Positions 36,317 to 45,684 of a stretch of 48,458 nucleotides of DNA are shown piece by piece. Location of the stretch: assembly GCA_017883405.1 (NCBI GenBank), contig JADGNO010000044.1:1-48458 (forward strand), written 5' to 3'. The position numbers were made by a program, and so were the translations under genes. Position 1 is the stretch's first letter; the number at the start of each line of letters is the position of its first letter. The DNA is from Occallatibacter sp. Its GTDB lineage: Bacteria; Acidobacteriota; Terriglobia; Terriglobales; Acidobacteriaceae. The notes under the pieces were generated by a model that worked only from the letters and a program-made list of their open reading frames with translations, was not told the DNA's origin and made no database searches.

Positions 36317-38494
36317 TTACTGAGTCGCGCCGCTGCCGCCCGGCGTTGCAATTGCGGGCGGCGCGGTGGTTGGCGACGCTGCCGGCGCAGATGCCGCCGT
36401 TTGTCGAACCAGCACGGCGAACCGTGGAAACGCAAAGCTGCCCCCGGCGTCGTCAATTACGTTCAACTGGCACAGATATTGGCCCGGCTTCAGCTTGTCG
36501 AGCGGCACATCCATCTCAAAGGCCACCGCATCGCGGCCTTCCACGTTGATCTGTTTCGCCTGCACAATCGGCGTTTCATATACCTTGGTCGATCCCTGTA
36601 TCAGTTCCAGGCTGCTCAACAAATTAATTCCAGGCTTCGTGCCCTTAGGCAGGTTCTCCGCCTTCTCGCGCGCCGGGCTGTAGATCTCGTACAGCAGATA
36701 CATGTGCTGATCCTGCCGGTACACGTGGCTGATGTTTGGCACGTATTCCTCGCCATTGCGCACCAGCGGGTCCTGCCTTTTGCTTGGCTGGCGAGATGCC
36801 GCCAACACAATCGAGCTCATCTTGAGCGGAGCCTTGCGCATGTCGGGCAGTGTTACGTCGGCAAGGAATGAGCCCATGCTGCCAGTCTGATTTTCGCGTA
36901 CAACAAACTTGATCTGATATTTGCCGGGCGGAAGATTAAAGCTCGTCGTGTACTGAATGTTTTTTTGCCGCGCATTCAGGCTTTCATCCAGATTCAGCTT
37001 TACGGTCTCGCGCACATGGCCGATGGGCCGCTTGACCTCGTCAATAACCTCGCCCAGGATGTCGAGCGTCGCCTTGTCTTTATCGCCGCCTTTGACAAAC
37101 GGAATCTGCGAACCAGGCACCAGCAGCGAAACAGGCATGAAGTAGCGATTGTCATCAACGCGGAAATACATGGTGTCCATATACACGGCCATGTCGGTCG
37201 CAGGCAGGTCGCTGGCAAGCTGATCGTTGAGCTGCTGCTCACGATCTTCACGGGCAGCGTGTTGAAAGTCGGCGGGCGCGTAGTAGCCGGGACGATATTC
37301 GATCTTCAACCCCGGTCGTTTCACCTTCACGGTCAGTTTGCGATAACGGCCATCGCGCGCAGGATTGTTCGATCGGAAACCGATAGCATAGAAAGCTGAA
37401 GAGTCATGCTGCACCTGCGCGAATGCCGGTGCAAAATCGTTCGAATCGAAGAAAGACTTGCCGCCGGTATCGGTGGAGAGCGACGCCATCACTTCCTGCG
37501 TGGCAAAGTTGGCATTCATGTTGTTCGTCACGGCGCTACCGTTATAGCCGGCATTGCCACGCAGGCTGCCCGTCGATGCATCGCCAAGCGGCCCTATCGC
37601 CTGCAATCCGCGCGTGTCCACGCTGTAAATGGCCAGGTTGGCGCGCACTGCCGCATTGATGGTGGCGCGCATCGAAGCCTGGTTCTCAATGCCGTCGCGC
37701 TGAATGCCGCCGGAGAAAAACAGCAGCGACTTCTTCTCGTTGATCTTCGCCAGCGCCTGCGATACCGTGCGCAGCGCGAACAGTTCGCGGTCCGTATTCA
37801 GATCGTTGTACTCCCCTTCGTCAGCTGTGTAGGCCGTTGTATCTTCCGTCTGGTTTGTGTTGGCAGTCGCTCCGGGCGCAAATCCCTCGCTCTCAGATCC
37901 GTTGTAAACGCCGACCTCGTGAAGCAGCGCGTCCTTATCCGCCGTGAAATCCTGATCGACTTTCAAGGTATCTCCGAGCGATGCCAGCGCAATCAGGTCG
38001 GCGGGCTGCATTTTTGTTTTGAGAAAGGTCTGCGCAGCTTCGACCGCGCGATCGAGATCCTCAGGCTGCATCGAAGTCAGATCAAAGAACATTACGATCA
38101 GGCGATGATTGCGAAGATCCTCAGGCTTGGCGACAACTACCGCCTTTTGCCCGTTAAGGTTTGGGCCCACTGCAAGGCCGCTCACCGTCGCTTCACTCAG
38201 CGGCGTGGCCATGTCCACGTTCTCATAATCAAACGTGTCGATGCGCTGTTCCTTGCCATTTTCGTAAACGCTGAAGTCGTTTGCCTTAAGGCCGCTCACA
38301 AGTTCGCCGGTCTTCGCATCGCGCACCACCACGTTGGTCAGCACCAGGTCGCTGTTGACCTTGAGCGTGAAACCGCCCTGCGGTGCATTGGAAACCTGCG
38401 CGGGCTGATCGGGCACACGCTGTTGCGCAAACCCAGGCGCAGCAAGCGCCGCTAGTGCCATCACCGCCGCCAACCTCTGCAACCAACCCGTCAT
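36317..38494 (-). CDS. Secreted protein with VWFA-related Acidobacterial domain
   Basis: The product is about 725 aa with a signal peptide (WLQRLAAVMALAALAAPGFAQ). The domain typical of Acidobacteriota follows: FTLKVNSDLVLTNVVVRDAKTGELVSGLKANDFSVYENGKEQRIDTF, then the von Willebrand A-like core LIVMFFDLTSMQPEDLDRAVEAAQTFL, ADLIALASLGDTLKVDQDFTADKD and SLLFFSGGI. The metal-site DxSxS is altered to DLTSM. The C-terminal half is beta-rich and ends with Ala/Pro/Thr repeats. The role is probably extracellular binding or adhesion. GGGGG shortly before the ATG at 38494 sets the start. It lies 79 bp after a TonB receptor gene, with a large inverted repeat between them. Confidence 0.92.
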   Translation of the reverse strand: MTGWLQRLAAVMALAALAAPGFAQQRVPDQPAQVSNAPQGGFTLKVNSDLVLTNVVVRDAKTGELVSGLKANDFSVYENGKEQRIDTFDYENVDMATPLSEATVSGLAVGPNLNGQKAVVVAKPEDLRNHRLIVMFFDLTSMQPEDLDRAVEAAQTFLKTKMQPADLIALASLGDTLKVDQDFTADKDALLHEVGVYNGSESEGFAPGATANTNQTEDTTAYTADEGEYNDLNTDRELFALRTVSQALAKINEKKSLLFFSGGIQRDGIENQASMRATINAAVRANLAIYSVDTRGLQAIGPLGDASTGSLRGNAGYNGSAVTNNMNANFATQEVMASLSTDTGGKSFFDSNDFAPAFAQVQHDSSAFYAIGFRSNNPARDGRYRKLTVKVKRPGLKIEYRPGYYAPADFQHAAREDREQQLNDQLASDLPATDMAVYMDTMYFRVDDNRYFMPVSLLVPGSQIPFVKGGDKDKATLDILGEVIDEVKRPIGHVRETVKLNLDESLNARQKNIQYTTSFNLPPGKYQIKFVVRENQTGSMGSFLADVTLPDMRKAPLKMSSIVLAASRQPSKRQDPLVRNGEEYVPNISHVYRQDQHMYLLYEIYSPAREKAENLPKGTKPGINLLSSLELIQGSTKVYETPIVQAKQINVEGRDAVAFEMDVPLDKLKPGQYLCQLNVIDDAGGSFAFPRFAVLVRQTAASAPAASPTTAPPAIATPGGSGATQ

Positions 38495-38510
38495 GCAACC
38501 CCCGAAGTAC

Positions 38511-38561
38511 GGTTTACAAGTTGACAAGACAACAACTCGTCAACTCGTAGACCTGTAAACC
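38511..38561. repeat. Nested inverted repeat between receptor and VWFA-domain genes
   Basis: Two nested dyads are present: outer GGTTTACA (38511-38518) with TGTAAACC (38554-38561), inner AGTTGAC (38519-38525) with GTCAACT (38539-38545). The folded RNA would sit between the receptor stop and the ribosome site of the VWFA-domain gene. There is no U tail. Confidence 0.7.
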
Positions 38562-38573
38562 CACCAACTATTT

Positions 38574-41500
38574 TTAAAACCTGAATCGCGACGTGAACTG
38601 AAACGATCGCATCTGCCCTGCTGAGTTCACTTGTCCCGCAGTAGGCGAATTGATGTAGGTGTCCACTCCTGAATACTGCACCGTGTTGAACACGTTGTTC
38701 GCCAATGCGCGAAATTCCCAACTACGCGTTTCGCCCAGGTCCATCGTCTTGGACAGCGACATGCTGTTTGATATTGTTCCCGGCCCTGCGATCGAGTTGC
38801 GCGGCACATTTCCAAAAGCATTTCCAAACGCGTCGGTCGCGGGCAGTGCAAATGCGGCGGGATTGAACCATTTGCGTAGCGAGCCGCCGCCGGCAGTCGG
38901 CGAAACTCCCGCAGTGCTGTAGTCGGGTCGCAGCGTACCGGTAGTGCCGCGCGACACATCCGCGATAGCGGCTTGATAGCTCGGCGTCAGCGGCGTTCCA
39001 GTAGCGAAGTTGTACGAGCCCGAGACTGAAAGGCCCTCAAGAATATGCGAGGCCGCACCGCTCGTGAACCACCGCTTGTCTTTGCCGAATGGCAGCTCAA
39101 ACACATAGGTTCCGCTCACGCGATGACGCACGTCGAATGTGGAGTTCCCTTCCTCGGCCGCGATGTTCTGCCAGTTCTGCACCACCACGTTGCCCACTCC
39201 GCCAACGCCGCTCGCATTGTCGATGGAATGTGAATATGTATAGTTAGCGCCCAGCGAAATGCCGCTGGAGAAACGCCTGTTCACGCGCAATGTGCCCGCG
39301 TGGAACCGCGAAGACGCAGCCGCCTGCTCATAGTTGAAGATCACGCTGCCGGGATTCGTCAGCGGACTGGCCGCGGTCGCGTGCGGCGCGCTCCGCACAT
39401 CGAGATCGCTGCCCATCGATCCGTTGTAGCCCGCGTTCAAGACAACTCCCCACGGCAACGTGCGCTGAAGATCGAGATTCCAGACCTGCACGTAAGGCAG
39501 TTGATAATGCGGATCGACGGCGTAATTGCCCGGCGTCGAGGCGGTCGGCGGCGAAATAAATCCGTCGGCAAGCGTGAAGCAGGGATTCGTGAGGCTCTGC
39601 GCGCACGCTGAAGACGCGAGTTTGTTGGCGCCCACTTCCACGTTCGTCTGCTGATTGGCAAACGGCGGTTGGTGCGCCATTGCCGTTGCAAATATGGAGT
39701 ACTGGCCCACCGTAAAATTCATTCCGTAGCCGCCACGCAACACCGTCTGCTTAAGCTTTGGAACCCGCCACGCAAACGAAAGCCGCGGCGCGAACGCGCG
39801 GTGATAGGGATACACAAGCGATGCGGGCAACCCACTGCCTCCGGCCAGCGCTTCCGATACCGACGTGAATCCACCATCAGGATTGGTCAGTACTTCAGCC
39901 AAGTGCGCGTACTTCTCCGTGTAGGGCGCGTAAAACTCATAGCGCAAGCCCAGGTTTAATGTGAGCAACGAGTTAACGCGCCAATCATCCATCGCATAAA
40001 CATCGAATACGTTGTCGCGCAGATAACTCTTGGCCACCGATGTGTTGAGCGCCGACGATTGCGGCAACCCCAACAGAAAATCTGCGATTGGCGAACCGGT
40101 CGTCGGATTGCCCGCGGAGTTCTGCGTGAACAATCCAGTAAACGTGAACGTACCCGTCGCGTTTGAGCCGCCAAGGAAGTCGCGATGCACTCGGCGGTAG
40201 TCGCCGCCAAAACGGAAGTTGTGCTTGCCGGTTCTCCAACTCACCACTTCTGAAGTAGAGATGGTCTGTTGCGTGAGAAAATTCGGTTGCTGTTGCGTAA
40301 GGCCGGTGATAGTGCTGAGAGCAACACTGGGCAAGCCATAATTCAGCGGGCTCGGGTTCAGAGCGTTGCCGCCGGGGCCAAGTATGCCGAGTTGCGTGGC
40401 AATATCGTTTTTGCTGGTAAAGTAATTCGTCGTTTGGCTCTGGCTGCGATTCCAGTTCAAATTAAAAATATTGGTGAACCGCTTATAGCCGATCGTGTAA
40501 CCGGCCTGGACGCTGTTTGAATCTGACGATGTTTTGCCGCCAAGTTGCGGAATCAGATTCACGTTGTCGGATGCCGAATGGCTCCAGCTGTAATTAAAAT
40601 TGATGGCCTGGCGCAGCCCTTGATTCGTATTCGGTCCACCACGACGCCCGCCGCCACCGCCGCCACCGCCCGGAAACAGCCCGGAGTTCTTGCCAAGCGT
40701 GCGCATGTAGCGAGCGCTCGCCTCAGTCTGATTCGATTGGGCGGTATTGAAGAAGTGATAGTTGTAATTGCTGGTCGCGCTGCCCGCAGCCAGATTCGGC
40801 TCAGGGTAAAACTTCATCATGGCGACAGCGGCGGCTGAAATAGCGGATGGCGGAATCACATTCGGCGTACCGTTCGAACTGAACTGCTGAAAGTTCGCGG
40901 GGTTGTAAATACTGGGCAGCCCCGCTGCGGAAAAATCGCCAATGCGTTCCGCGTCGGTCGGCACTGTCGCATATTGGTCCAGCAAATTTGAACTGCGCGA
41001 ACCCGACAGCGAAAGGAACACCGTATCTTTTCCGCTCGGCTTGGTGAAGTGCGGAATGTAGGGCGCCGTCATCAGCGTAACCCCAAAACGGTTGGTGCCC
41101 GATGCGGGCTGTGACTGCGACTGACCACGCAGCGCGAAGGGCTGAGCATTCAGCGCCGAGTTGCTACCCATCCAGAAAACAGCTCCGTGCGGCTGCGCCG
41201 GATTGAAGTTGCGGAAGTTGCCGCGCCCACCTCCAAAGCCACCGCCGCCGCGTCCTCCGCCACCGGGACCGCCAAAGCCGCCACCCCCTCCACCAAATCC
41301 GCCGCCTCCGAACCCGCCACCCCCTGGTCCGCCGCCAAACAAGCCACCCGCACCCGGAGCACCCTGCCCCGGATTCGCCGCGCGATAAGCCTCTAGCGCA
41401 TCTCTGACCTGGTCAATGTTGACACCAGCCAGCGGGCTTACCTGTCCAGACTGACCGGTGATCGAAACAGATTCGGAACTGAAGTCCGTATTGCCGGCAG

Positions 41501-42077
41501 CAGACGGCAACTGTGCTCCGCTTACCCCTTCGGCTCCATTTCCCGTTTCAGTGTCGCCGCTGATGGCGCTCATCAAGCTGACGTTTCCGCCTCCGCTACC
41601 AGCCAATTGCTGAATCATGTTTGCCGCAGCCTGCAGATTGTCTGCGCCGCTTGCCTGCTGCTCCTGCTGCGCCGCGCGCGAAGCCAGAATCAACTGAAAA
41701 TCAACTGTCTGCTCGTGGTTCGTAGCATTCAACAGAGCTTCCTGCGATCCAACCGCAAAAGCCGCAAACTGCGTGCGAATCACGTAGCGGCCATTCTGCG
41801 GCAGCGTCAATGACCAGGCACCGGTAATGTCGGTTGTCGTTGAAAATTTCTTCCCGGTAAGCGTGTTCTGCGCCGTAATGGTCACGCCCGGCAACGGTAC
41901 GTTACCGCTCTTAACCACACCATGCAACCGGCCACCGGCCACCGGCTGAGCAGCCGCCTGTGAATCAGCAACCGTTGGAGCCGCAGCGGGAGCGCCGGCT
42001 GGAGCCTGTGCCCGCGCCGCAATGCCTGCAACAGAAACAGCCGCCGCGACCGCCCACACGAATACTGACTGCCCCAT
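38574..42077 (-). CDS. Oar-like TonB-receptor-type barrel with Gly-rich segment in place of a recognisable plug
   Basis: The product is 1167 aa with a signal peptide (FVWAVAAAVSVAGIAARAQA), an Ala/Pro linker and a carboxypeptidase-regulatory-like domain at about 50-130 (RLHGVVKSGNVPLPGVTITA). Where the plug is expected there is Gln/Ser-rich sequence, then a tract of about 48 residues (243-290) built of GGG-F/R repeats. The class barrel then begins at PHGAVFWMGSNSALNAQPFALRG and runs to FQFTSRFRF at the C-terminus. A second poly-Gly run (FPGGGGGGGG) occurs near residue 470. The usual plug hallmarks (the IKEFQ..TS.Y.AE.G and TKSGTN motifs) are absent. GGGAG precedes the ATG. Its substrate is unknown. 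Confidence 0.88.
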   Translation of the reverse strand: MGQSVFVWAVAAAVSVAGIAARAQAPAGAPAAAPTVADSQAAAQPVAGGRLHGVVKSGNVPLPGVTITAQNTLTGKKFSTTTDITGAWSLTLPQNGRYVIRTQFAAFAVGSQEALLNATNHEQTVDFQLILASRAAQQEQQASGADNLQAAANMIQQLAGSGGGNVSLMSAISGDTETGNGAEGVSGAQLPSAAGNTDFSSESVSITGQSGQVSPLAGVNIDQVRDALEAYRAANPGQGAPGAGGLFGGGPGGGGFGGGGFGGGGGGFGGPGGGGRGGGGFGGGRGNFRNFNPAQPHGAVFWMGSNSALNAQPFALRGQSQSQPASGTNRFGVTLMTAPYIPHFTKPSGKDTVFLSLSGSRSSNLLDQYATVPTDAERIGDFSAAGLPSIYNPANFQQFSSNGTPNVIPPSAISAAAVAMMKFYPEPNLAAGSATSNYNYHFFNTAQSNQTEASARYMRTLGKNSGLFPGGGGGGGGRRGGPNTNQGLRQAINFNYSWSHSASDNVNLIPQLGGKTSSDSNSVQAGYTIGYKRFTNIFNLNWNRSQSQTTNYFTSKNDIATQLGILGPGGNALNPSPLNYGLPSVALSTITGLTQQQPNFLTQQTISTSEVVSWRTGKHNFRFGGDYRRVHRDFLGGSNATGTFTFTGLFTQNSAGNPTTGSPIADFLLGLPQSSALNTSVAKSYLRDNVFDVYAMDDWRVNSLLTLNLGLRYEFYAPYTEKYAHLAEVLTNPDGGFTSVSEALAGGSGLPASLVYPYHRAFAPRLSFAWRVPKLKQTVLRGGYGMNFTVGQYSIFATAMAHQPPFANQQTNVEVGANKLASSACAQSLTNPCFTLADGFISPPTASTPGNYAVDPHYQLPYVQVWNLDLQRTLPWGVVLNAGYNGSMGSDLDVRSAPHATAASPLTNPGSVIFNYEQAAASSRFHAGTLRVNRRFSSGISLGANYTYSHSIDNASGVGGVGNVVVQNWQNIAAEEGNSTFDVRHRVSGTYVFELPFGKDKRWFTSGAASHILEGLSVSGSYNFATGTPLTPSYQAAIADVSRGTTGTLRPDYSTAGVSPTAGGGSLRKWFNPAAFALPATDAFGNAFGNVPRNSIAGPGTISNSMSLSKTMDLGETRSWEFRALANNVFNTVQYSGVDTYINSPTAGQVNSAGQMRSFQFTSRFRF

Positions 42078-42339
42078 TCAAGCTCCCTTGTTCACGAAGA
42101 CCCGCATACACTCTGACGCTCTAGCATGTGCGAAGGTTTACGGCGTAAAGCGCCGGCAGGTTCCCCGCTCTTCAAATCCGTGTGAATCACTTGCTCTTTT
42201 CTCGCAACCGTAACTCGGCAGGCACCCCGTGCCCCGTGCACTTGCGTTTCTCTCCTCTGCGTGTTAACCATTAAGTCAATAATCTTTTGATTGCTGCCAT
42301 CGGAGTAAACCCCAGGCAGCCTGAGACAGGAATCTACCT

Positions 42340-42684
42340 ATGAAAATCGGCACTACGATCCGCGCTTACCGCTTGCAGAAGGGCCTATCCCAGGGCGACA
42401 TCGAAAAGAAGACCGGCTTGTTGCGTTGCTATCTGTCGCGGGTCGAAAACGGTCACACCGTGCCCTCGCTCGACACCCTGTCGAAGATTGCGCAGTCGCT
42501 TGACCTGCCCATTGCCCAGTTCTTTGCGGACGACTCCCTGGGGCACGAATTCAACACCCAGAAGCTGACCGACGAGGAATTGCGCTTCCTCACCCAGATT
42601 CGCCGCTACTCTTCGAATCTGAATGAGAGTGACCGCAAGTTGCTGCTGGCCATGGTCAAGAAGTTCGCCGCTACTGCGGTCTGA
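42340..42684 (+). CDS. XRE-family transcriptional regulator
   Basis: This is a 114-aa DNA-binding protein with an N-terminal helix-turn-helix (IRAYRLQKGLSQGDIEKKTGLLRCYLSRVENGHTVPSLDTLSKIAQSL) and a helical C-terminus (TDEELRFLTQIRRYSSNLNESDRKLLLAMVKKF) that probably dimerises. No ligand domain is present. Stand-alone regulators of this type are common in Acidobacteriota. It is divergent from the receptor gene with 262 bp between, so it might control that gene or itself. AGGA lies about 8 nt before the ATG. Confidence 0.9.
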   Translation: MKIGTTIRAYRLQKGLSQGDIEKKTGLLRCYLSRVENGHTVPSLDTLSKIAQSLDLPIAQFFADDSLGHEFNTQKLTDEELRFLTQIRRYSSNLNESDRKLLLAMVKKFAATAV

Positions 42685-42737
42685 TAAGGCTCACCGGCTC
42701 AAACAAGGTGCGGCAAACTCCCTGAGGGTCATTGCCT

Positions 42738-42828
42738 CGAAGGGTACGGGCATCCGTAAGACGAAGGGTACGGGCTTTAGCCCGTACATAAAATCCATGA
42801 AATTTAGAGGGCTTCAGCCCCTGAGGGA
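42738..42828. repeat. REP-like extragenic hairpins
   Basis: The direct repeat CGAAGGGTACGGGC occurs at 42738-42751 and 42762-42775. The second copy opens a hairpin, GTACGGGCT-TT-AGCCCGTAC (42768-42787). A second hairpin, GGGCTTCAGCCC (about 42809-42820), follows. CCCTGAGGG flanks the block on both sides (42719-42727, 42819-42827). The block lies between a plus-strand and a minus-strand gene end and could serve as a terminator or mRNA-protecting element. Confidence 0.75.
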
Positions 42829-42838
42829 ATACGGCAGG

Positions 42839-43684
42839 TTAAAACTGCGGGCGCAGTTGTGCGATAAAGAAGCCGGCTAACACCAGAATCAAGACCATCA
42901 TGATGACTGCAATTTGCAGTCGCAGCTTGAACGATGTCCTCGGCGATCCAATCCGTGGCACCATCGGAGCGGCGAACAACAGTCCTGAGAGGAACCCGCC
43001 GATATGCGCGGAGTTATCCACCAGCACACCTGTAAAGCCCGCGCCAAAGTTGATTGAGAAGCCAATCACAAGATTAATGCCGGCAAAATAAATTACCGAT
43101 TTGCGCAGGCGCTTGAGTTCTGAAGGGGGCACCGGCAGCCGGTTCGACTTGAGCAGCACAATCAACGCGCCCGCAATCCCAAACACCGCTCCTGAAGCAC
43201 CCGCGCCAGGCAAAAAATATACCGCGCCAGACGGATCGTGCATTGGATGCATCCAGTTGAAGCCGGTGGAGAGCAGATTGCCGGCGGCGCCGGTCAAAAC
43301 GTAAACGGAAATCAATCCGCCCCAGCCCATCAACGGCTCGGCCAGCAAGCCCAGGTTCCACAGGCACCACATGTTCGTTGCCAGGTGCAAAATACCCACG
43401 TGGACGAACATCGCTGTGACGATCCGCCACCACTGACCCAGCAACAGAATGTTTGCAGGCTGGTCCGCTCCAAAAAACAGCACCTGGTCCGCCGAAGGCG
43501 AAAAAGGACTCGCGCCATGCAGGACCATCGCCAAAAAAACCAGGCAATTGATCCCCACCAGCGAATAGGTGGCCGGTGCGGCAGACCACGACGGACGCTT
43601 GCGCCGAGGTGGTGGCGGCGGCGGTGGCGCATATCCGTTATCTGGAGGCAGTATCTCCGGTTGGGGGACGGGCGGACTTCCCAT
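42839..43684 (-). CDS. Rhomboid-family intramembrane serine protease
   Basis: This is a 281-aa protein with a Pro-rich cytoplasmic N-terminus (about 35 residues) and then six or seven transmembrane helices. The catalytic serine is S164 in GAGASGAVFGIAGAL, and the partner histidine H227 lies in NSAHIGGFLSGLLF. HVGILHLATNMWCLWNLG carries the conserved loop-1 HxxxN pattern. Active rhomboids cleave transmembrane segments of client proteins; the clients here are unknown. The gene is convergent to the XRE gene and divergent from purH. Confidence 0.93.
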   Translation of the reverse strand: MGSPPVPQPEILPPDNGYAPPPPPPPRRKRPSWSAAPATYSLVGINCLVFLAMVLHGASPFSPSADQVLFFGADQPANILLLGQWWRIVTAMFVHVGILHLATNMWCLWNLGLLAEPLMGWGGLISVYVLTGAAGNLLSTGFNWMHPMHDPSGAVYFLPGAGASGAVFGIAGALIVLLKSNRLPVPPSELKRLRKSVIYFAGINLVIGFSINFGAGFTGVLVDNSAHIGGFLSGLLFAAPMVPRIGSPRTSFKLRLQIAVIMMVLILVLAGFFIAQLRPQF

Positions 43685-43910
43685 ACCTCAACTCTAATGC
43701 ATTTCGCATAAGGCCAACGTAACGAACCGCTGCAGATCCCGTTGCTGATAACTACATACCATCATGCGGTTGAATGCCCGCTTTTACACCGCAACCCAAC
43801 CTCCGCAAACTGGCCTCCGGGGTTGTAGTCTGTAGTTTGGTTGTCAGCAATCCTCGCCCATCAGTCCCAACCCAAACACCCGCCCTACCCAAATCAAGGA
43901 GAATGCAATC

Positions 43911-45497
43911 GTGAGCCCTGTTGCGAACCAAGCCAAGCAGATTCGGCGAGCCCTGTTGAGCGTTACTGACAAGACCGGATTGGTCGATTTTGCCCGCACG
44001 CTGGCAGGCTATGGCGTGGAACTTGTCTCGACCGGCGGCACCGCGCGCGCTCTGCGTGAGGCCGGGCTCAACGTGCAGGACATCAGCGATCTCACAGGCT
44101 TTCCAGAGATGCTGGACGGCCGCGTAAAAACGCTGCATCCCAAGGTTCACGGCGGCTTGCTCTACATCCGCGGTAACAAGGAACATGAAGACGCCGTCGC
44201 CACCCACGGCATCAAGCCCATCGACATGGTGGTGGTCAATCTCTACGCGTTTGAAAAGACCGCCAGCCAGCCCGGTGTCGCCTTCGGACACCTGATTGAG
44301 AACATCGACATCGGCGGCCCGTCCATGGTGCGCTCTGCCGCCAAAAACTTTGAAGATGTGGCCATCGTTACCCGCGCTGAAGACTACCCTGCCTTGACTG
44401 AGGAGCTGAAGACCAACAACGGCGCCCTGACCCGCTACACCCGTTGGCGGCTGGCAAAGCAAGCCTTCGCGCTCACCGCCGCTTACGACTCCGCCATCGC
44501 CAACACTCTCGATCAAATTGCCCAGGCGCCCGCTCCAGAGTCACCCGCTTCGCCTGATACCACGGCCTTCCCCACAACCCTGCGCATCAACATGCGCCAG
44601 GCGCAATCGCTGCGCTACGGAGAAAATCCGCACCAGAAGGCGGCGCTCTACTCTGACGGCTCCGGCCTCGGCGTTGCGGGCGTAAACCAGTTGCAGGGCA
44701 AAGAACTCAGCTACAACAACCTCGTCGATCTGGACGCGTGCTGGGAGCTGGTGCAGGAATTCAGCGAGCCTGCCGTCAACATCGTCAAGCACACCAACCC
44801 CTGCGGAGCCGCTACCGGCGTCAACGTGCTCGAGGCCTATCAGAAGGCGCTCTCGTGCGATCCGGTTTCAGCCTTCGGCGGCATCATCGGCGTCAATCGT
44901 GAAATAGATGGAGCCGCAGCCGAAGAAATTGCCAAACTGTTTGTGGAGTGCATCGTCGCCCCGTCATTTACCCCCGAGGCCCGCGAGCGCTTCTCTGCCA
45001 AAAAGAATCTTCGCCTGGTTGAGATCCGCACCGCTCCCGCCAAACCGGTCACCAAGCAGGTCTCCGGCGGAATGCTGATGCAGGACGCCGACACCGCCAG
45101 CGTAGCCGAGTCTGAGCTCGACGTAAAAACGTGGCGTCCGCCCACGGCAGACGAGCTGCGCAGCCTCATCTTCGCCTGGCGCGTTTGCAAGCACGTCAAG
45201 TCAAACGCCATTGTCTACGCACGCGACGGTCAAACCATCGGCATCGGCGCCGGACAAATGAGCCGCGTAGATGCGGCTAAGTTCGGCGCCATGAAGGCCG
45301 TTCTCCCGCTGGCCGGTTGCGTCGCCGCGTCAGACGCTTATTTCCCATTCCCCGATGGCCTTGAGGCCGCAGCCGCCGCAGGCGCAACAGCCGTAATCCA
45401 GCCCGGAGGTTCAGTCAACGACCAGAAAGTGATTGAAGCCGCCGACAAACTGGGTATGGCAATGGTCTTCACCGGAATCAGGCATTTCCGCCATTGA
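43911..45497 (+). CDS. purH: Bifunctional AICAR formyltransferase/IMP cyclohydrolase PurH
   Basis: PurH carries out the last two steps of purine synthesis, formylating AICAR with 10-formyl-tetrahydrofolate and closing the ring to IMP. The 528-aa product has an N-terminal cyclohydrolase (MGS-like) domain ([55 protein letters not shown]). The C-terminal transformylase domain has [26 protein letters not shown] and [28 protein letters not shown]. The KH-TNPCG motif holds the catalytic Lys-His pair. AAGGAG precedes the GTG start. It is not in a pur cluster here. Confidence 0.97.
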   Translation: MSPVANQAKQIRRALLSVTDKTGLVDFARTLAGYGVELVSTGGTARALREAGLNVQDISDLTGFPEMLDGRVKTLHPKVHGGLLYIRGNKEHEDAVATHGIKPIDMVVVNLYAFEKTASQPGVAFGHLIENIDIGGPSMVRSAAKNFEDVAIVTRAEDYPALTEELKTNNGALTRYTRWRLAKQAFALTAAYDSAIANTLDQIAQAPAPESPASPDTTAFPTTLRINMRQAQSLRYGENPHQKAALYSDGSGLGVAGVNQLQGKELSYNNLVDLDACWELVQEFSEPAVNIVKHTNPCGAATGVNVLEAYQKALSCDPVSAFGGIIGVNREIDGAAAEEIAKLFVECIVAPSFTPEARERFSAKKNLRLVEIRTAPAKPVTKQVSGGMLMQDADTASVAESELDVKTWRPPTADELRSLIFAWRVCKHVKSNAIVYARDGQTIGIGAGQMSRVDAAKFGAMKAVLPLAGCVAASDAYFPFPDGLEAAAAAGATAVIQPGGSVNDQKVIEAADKLGMAMVFTGIRHFRH

Positions 45498-45583
45498 TTC
45501 CTAGTCAGTTACCGTCTGTGGCGAAAATCCCACGATTCCGCCACTCCTTCGCGACTAAACGCAGGTAAAATCGTCTCTAATAA

Positions 45584-45612
45584 CAGGCAGAGTTACTCTT
45601 AGCCACTGCCTG
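45584..45612 (+). other. Hairpin in the leader of the TPR protein gene
   Basis: CAGGCAG (45584-45590) pairs with CTGCCTG (45606-45612) around a 15-nt loop, about 70 bp before the TPR gene and 87 bp after purH. There is no T-run, so a terminator is not supported; it may be a leader structure. Confidence 0.35.
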
Positions 45613-45684
45613 TGCTGCCCTTCGGTCCGCTGGCTTGGTCGGAATCTCCCCCATCCGCTGGCCCCAGGGTGGGGTATCCCCTAA

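Noticed and set aside
41161-41388. Plus-strand frame encoding a Pro-rich protein (PPPKPPPPRP-type repeats)
   Set aside because: It is the antisense of the GGC/GGT-rich tract of the receptor gene; codon bias and the intact receptor frame explain it.
38574-42077. Frameshifted or chimeric receptor gene because of the Gly-rich tract
   Set aside because: The frame is continuous from signal peptide to final barrel strand, and the tract keeps codon phase, so it reads as genuine low-complexity sequence.
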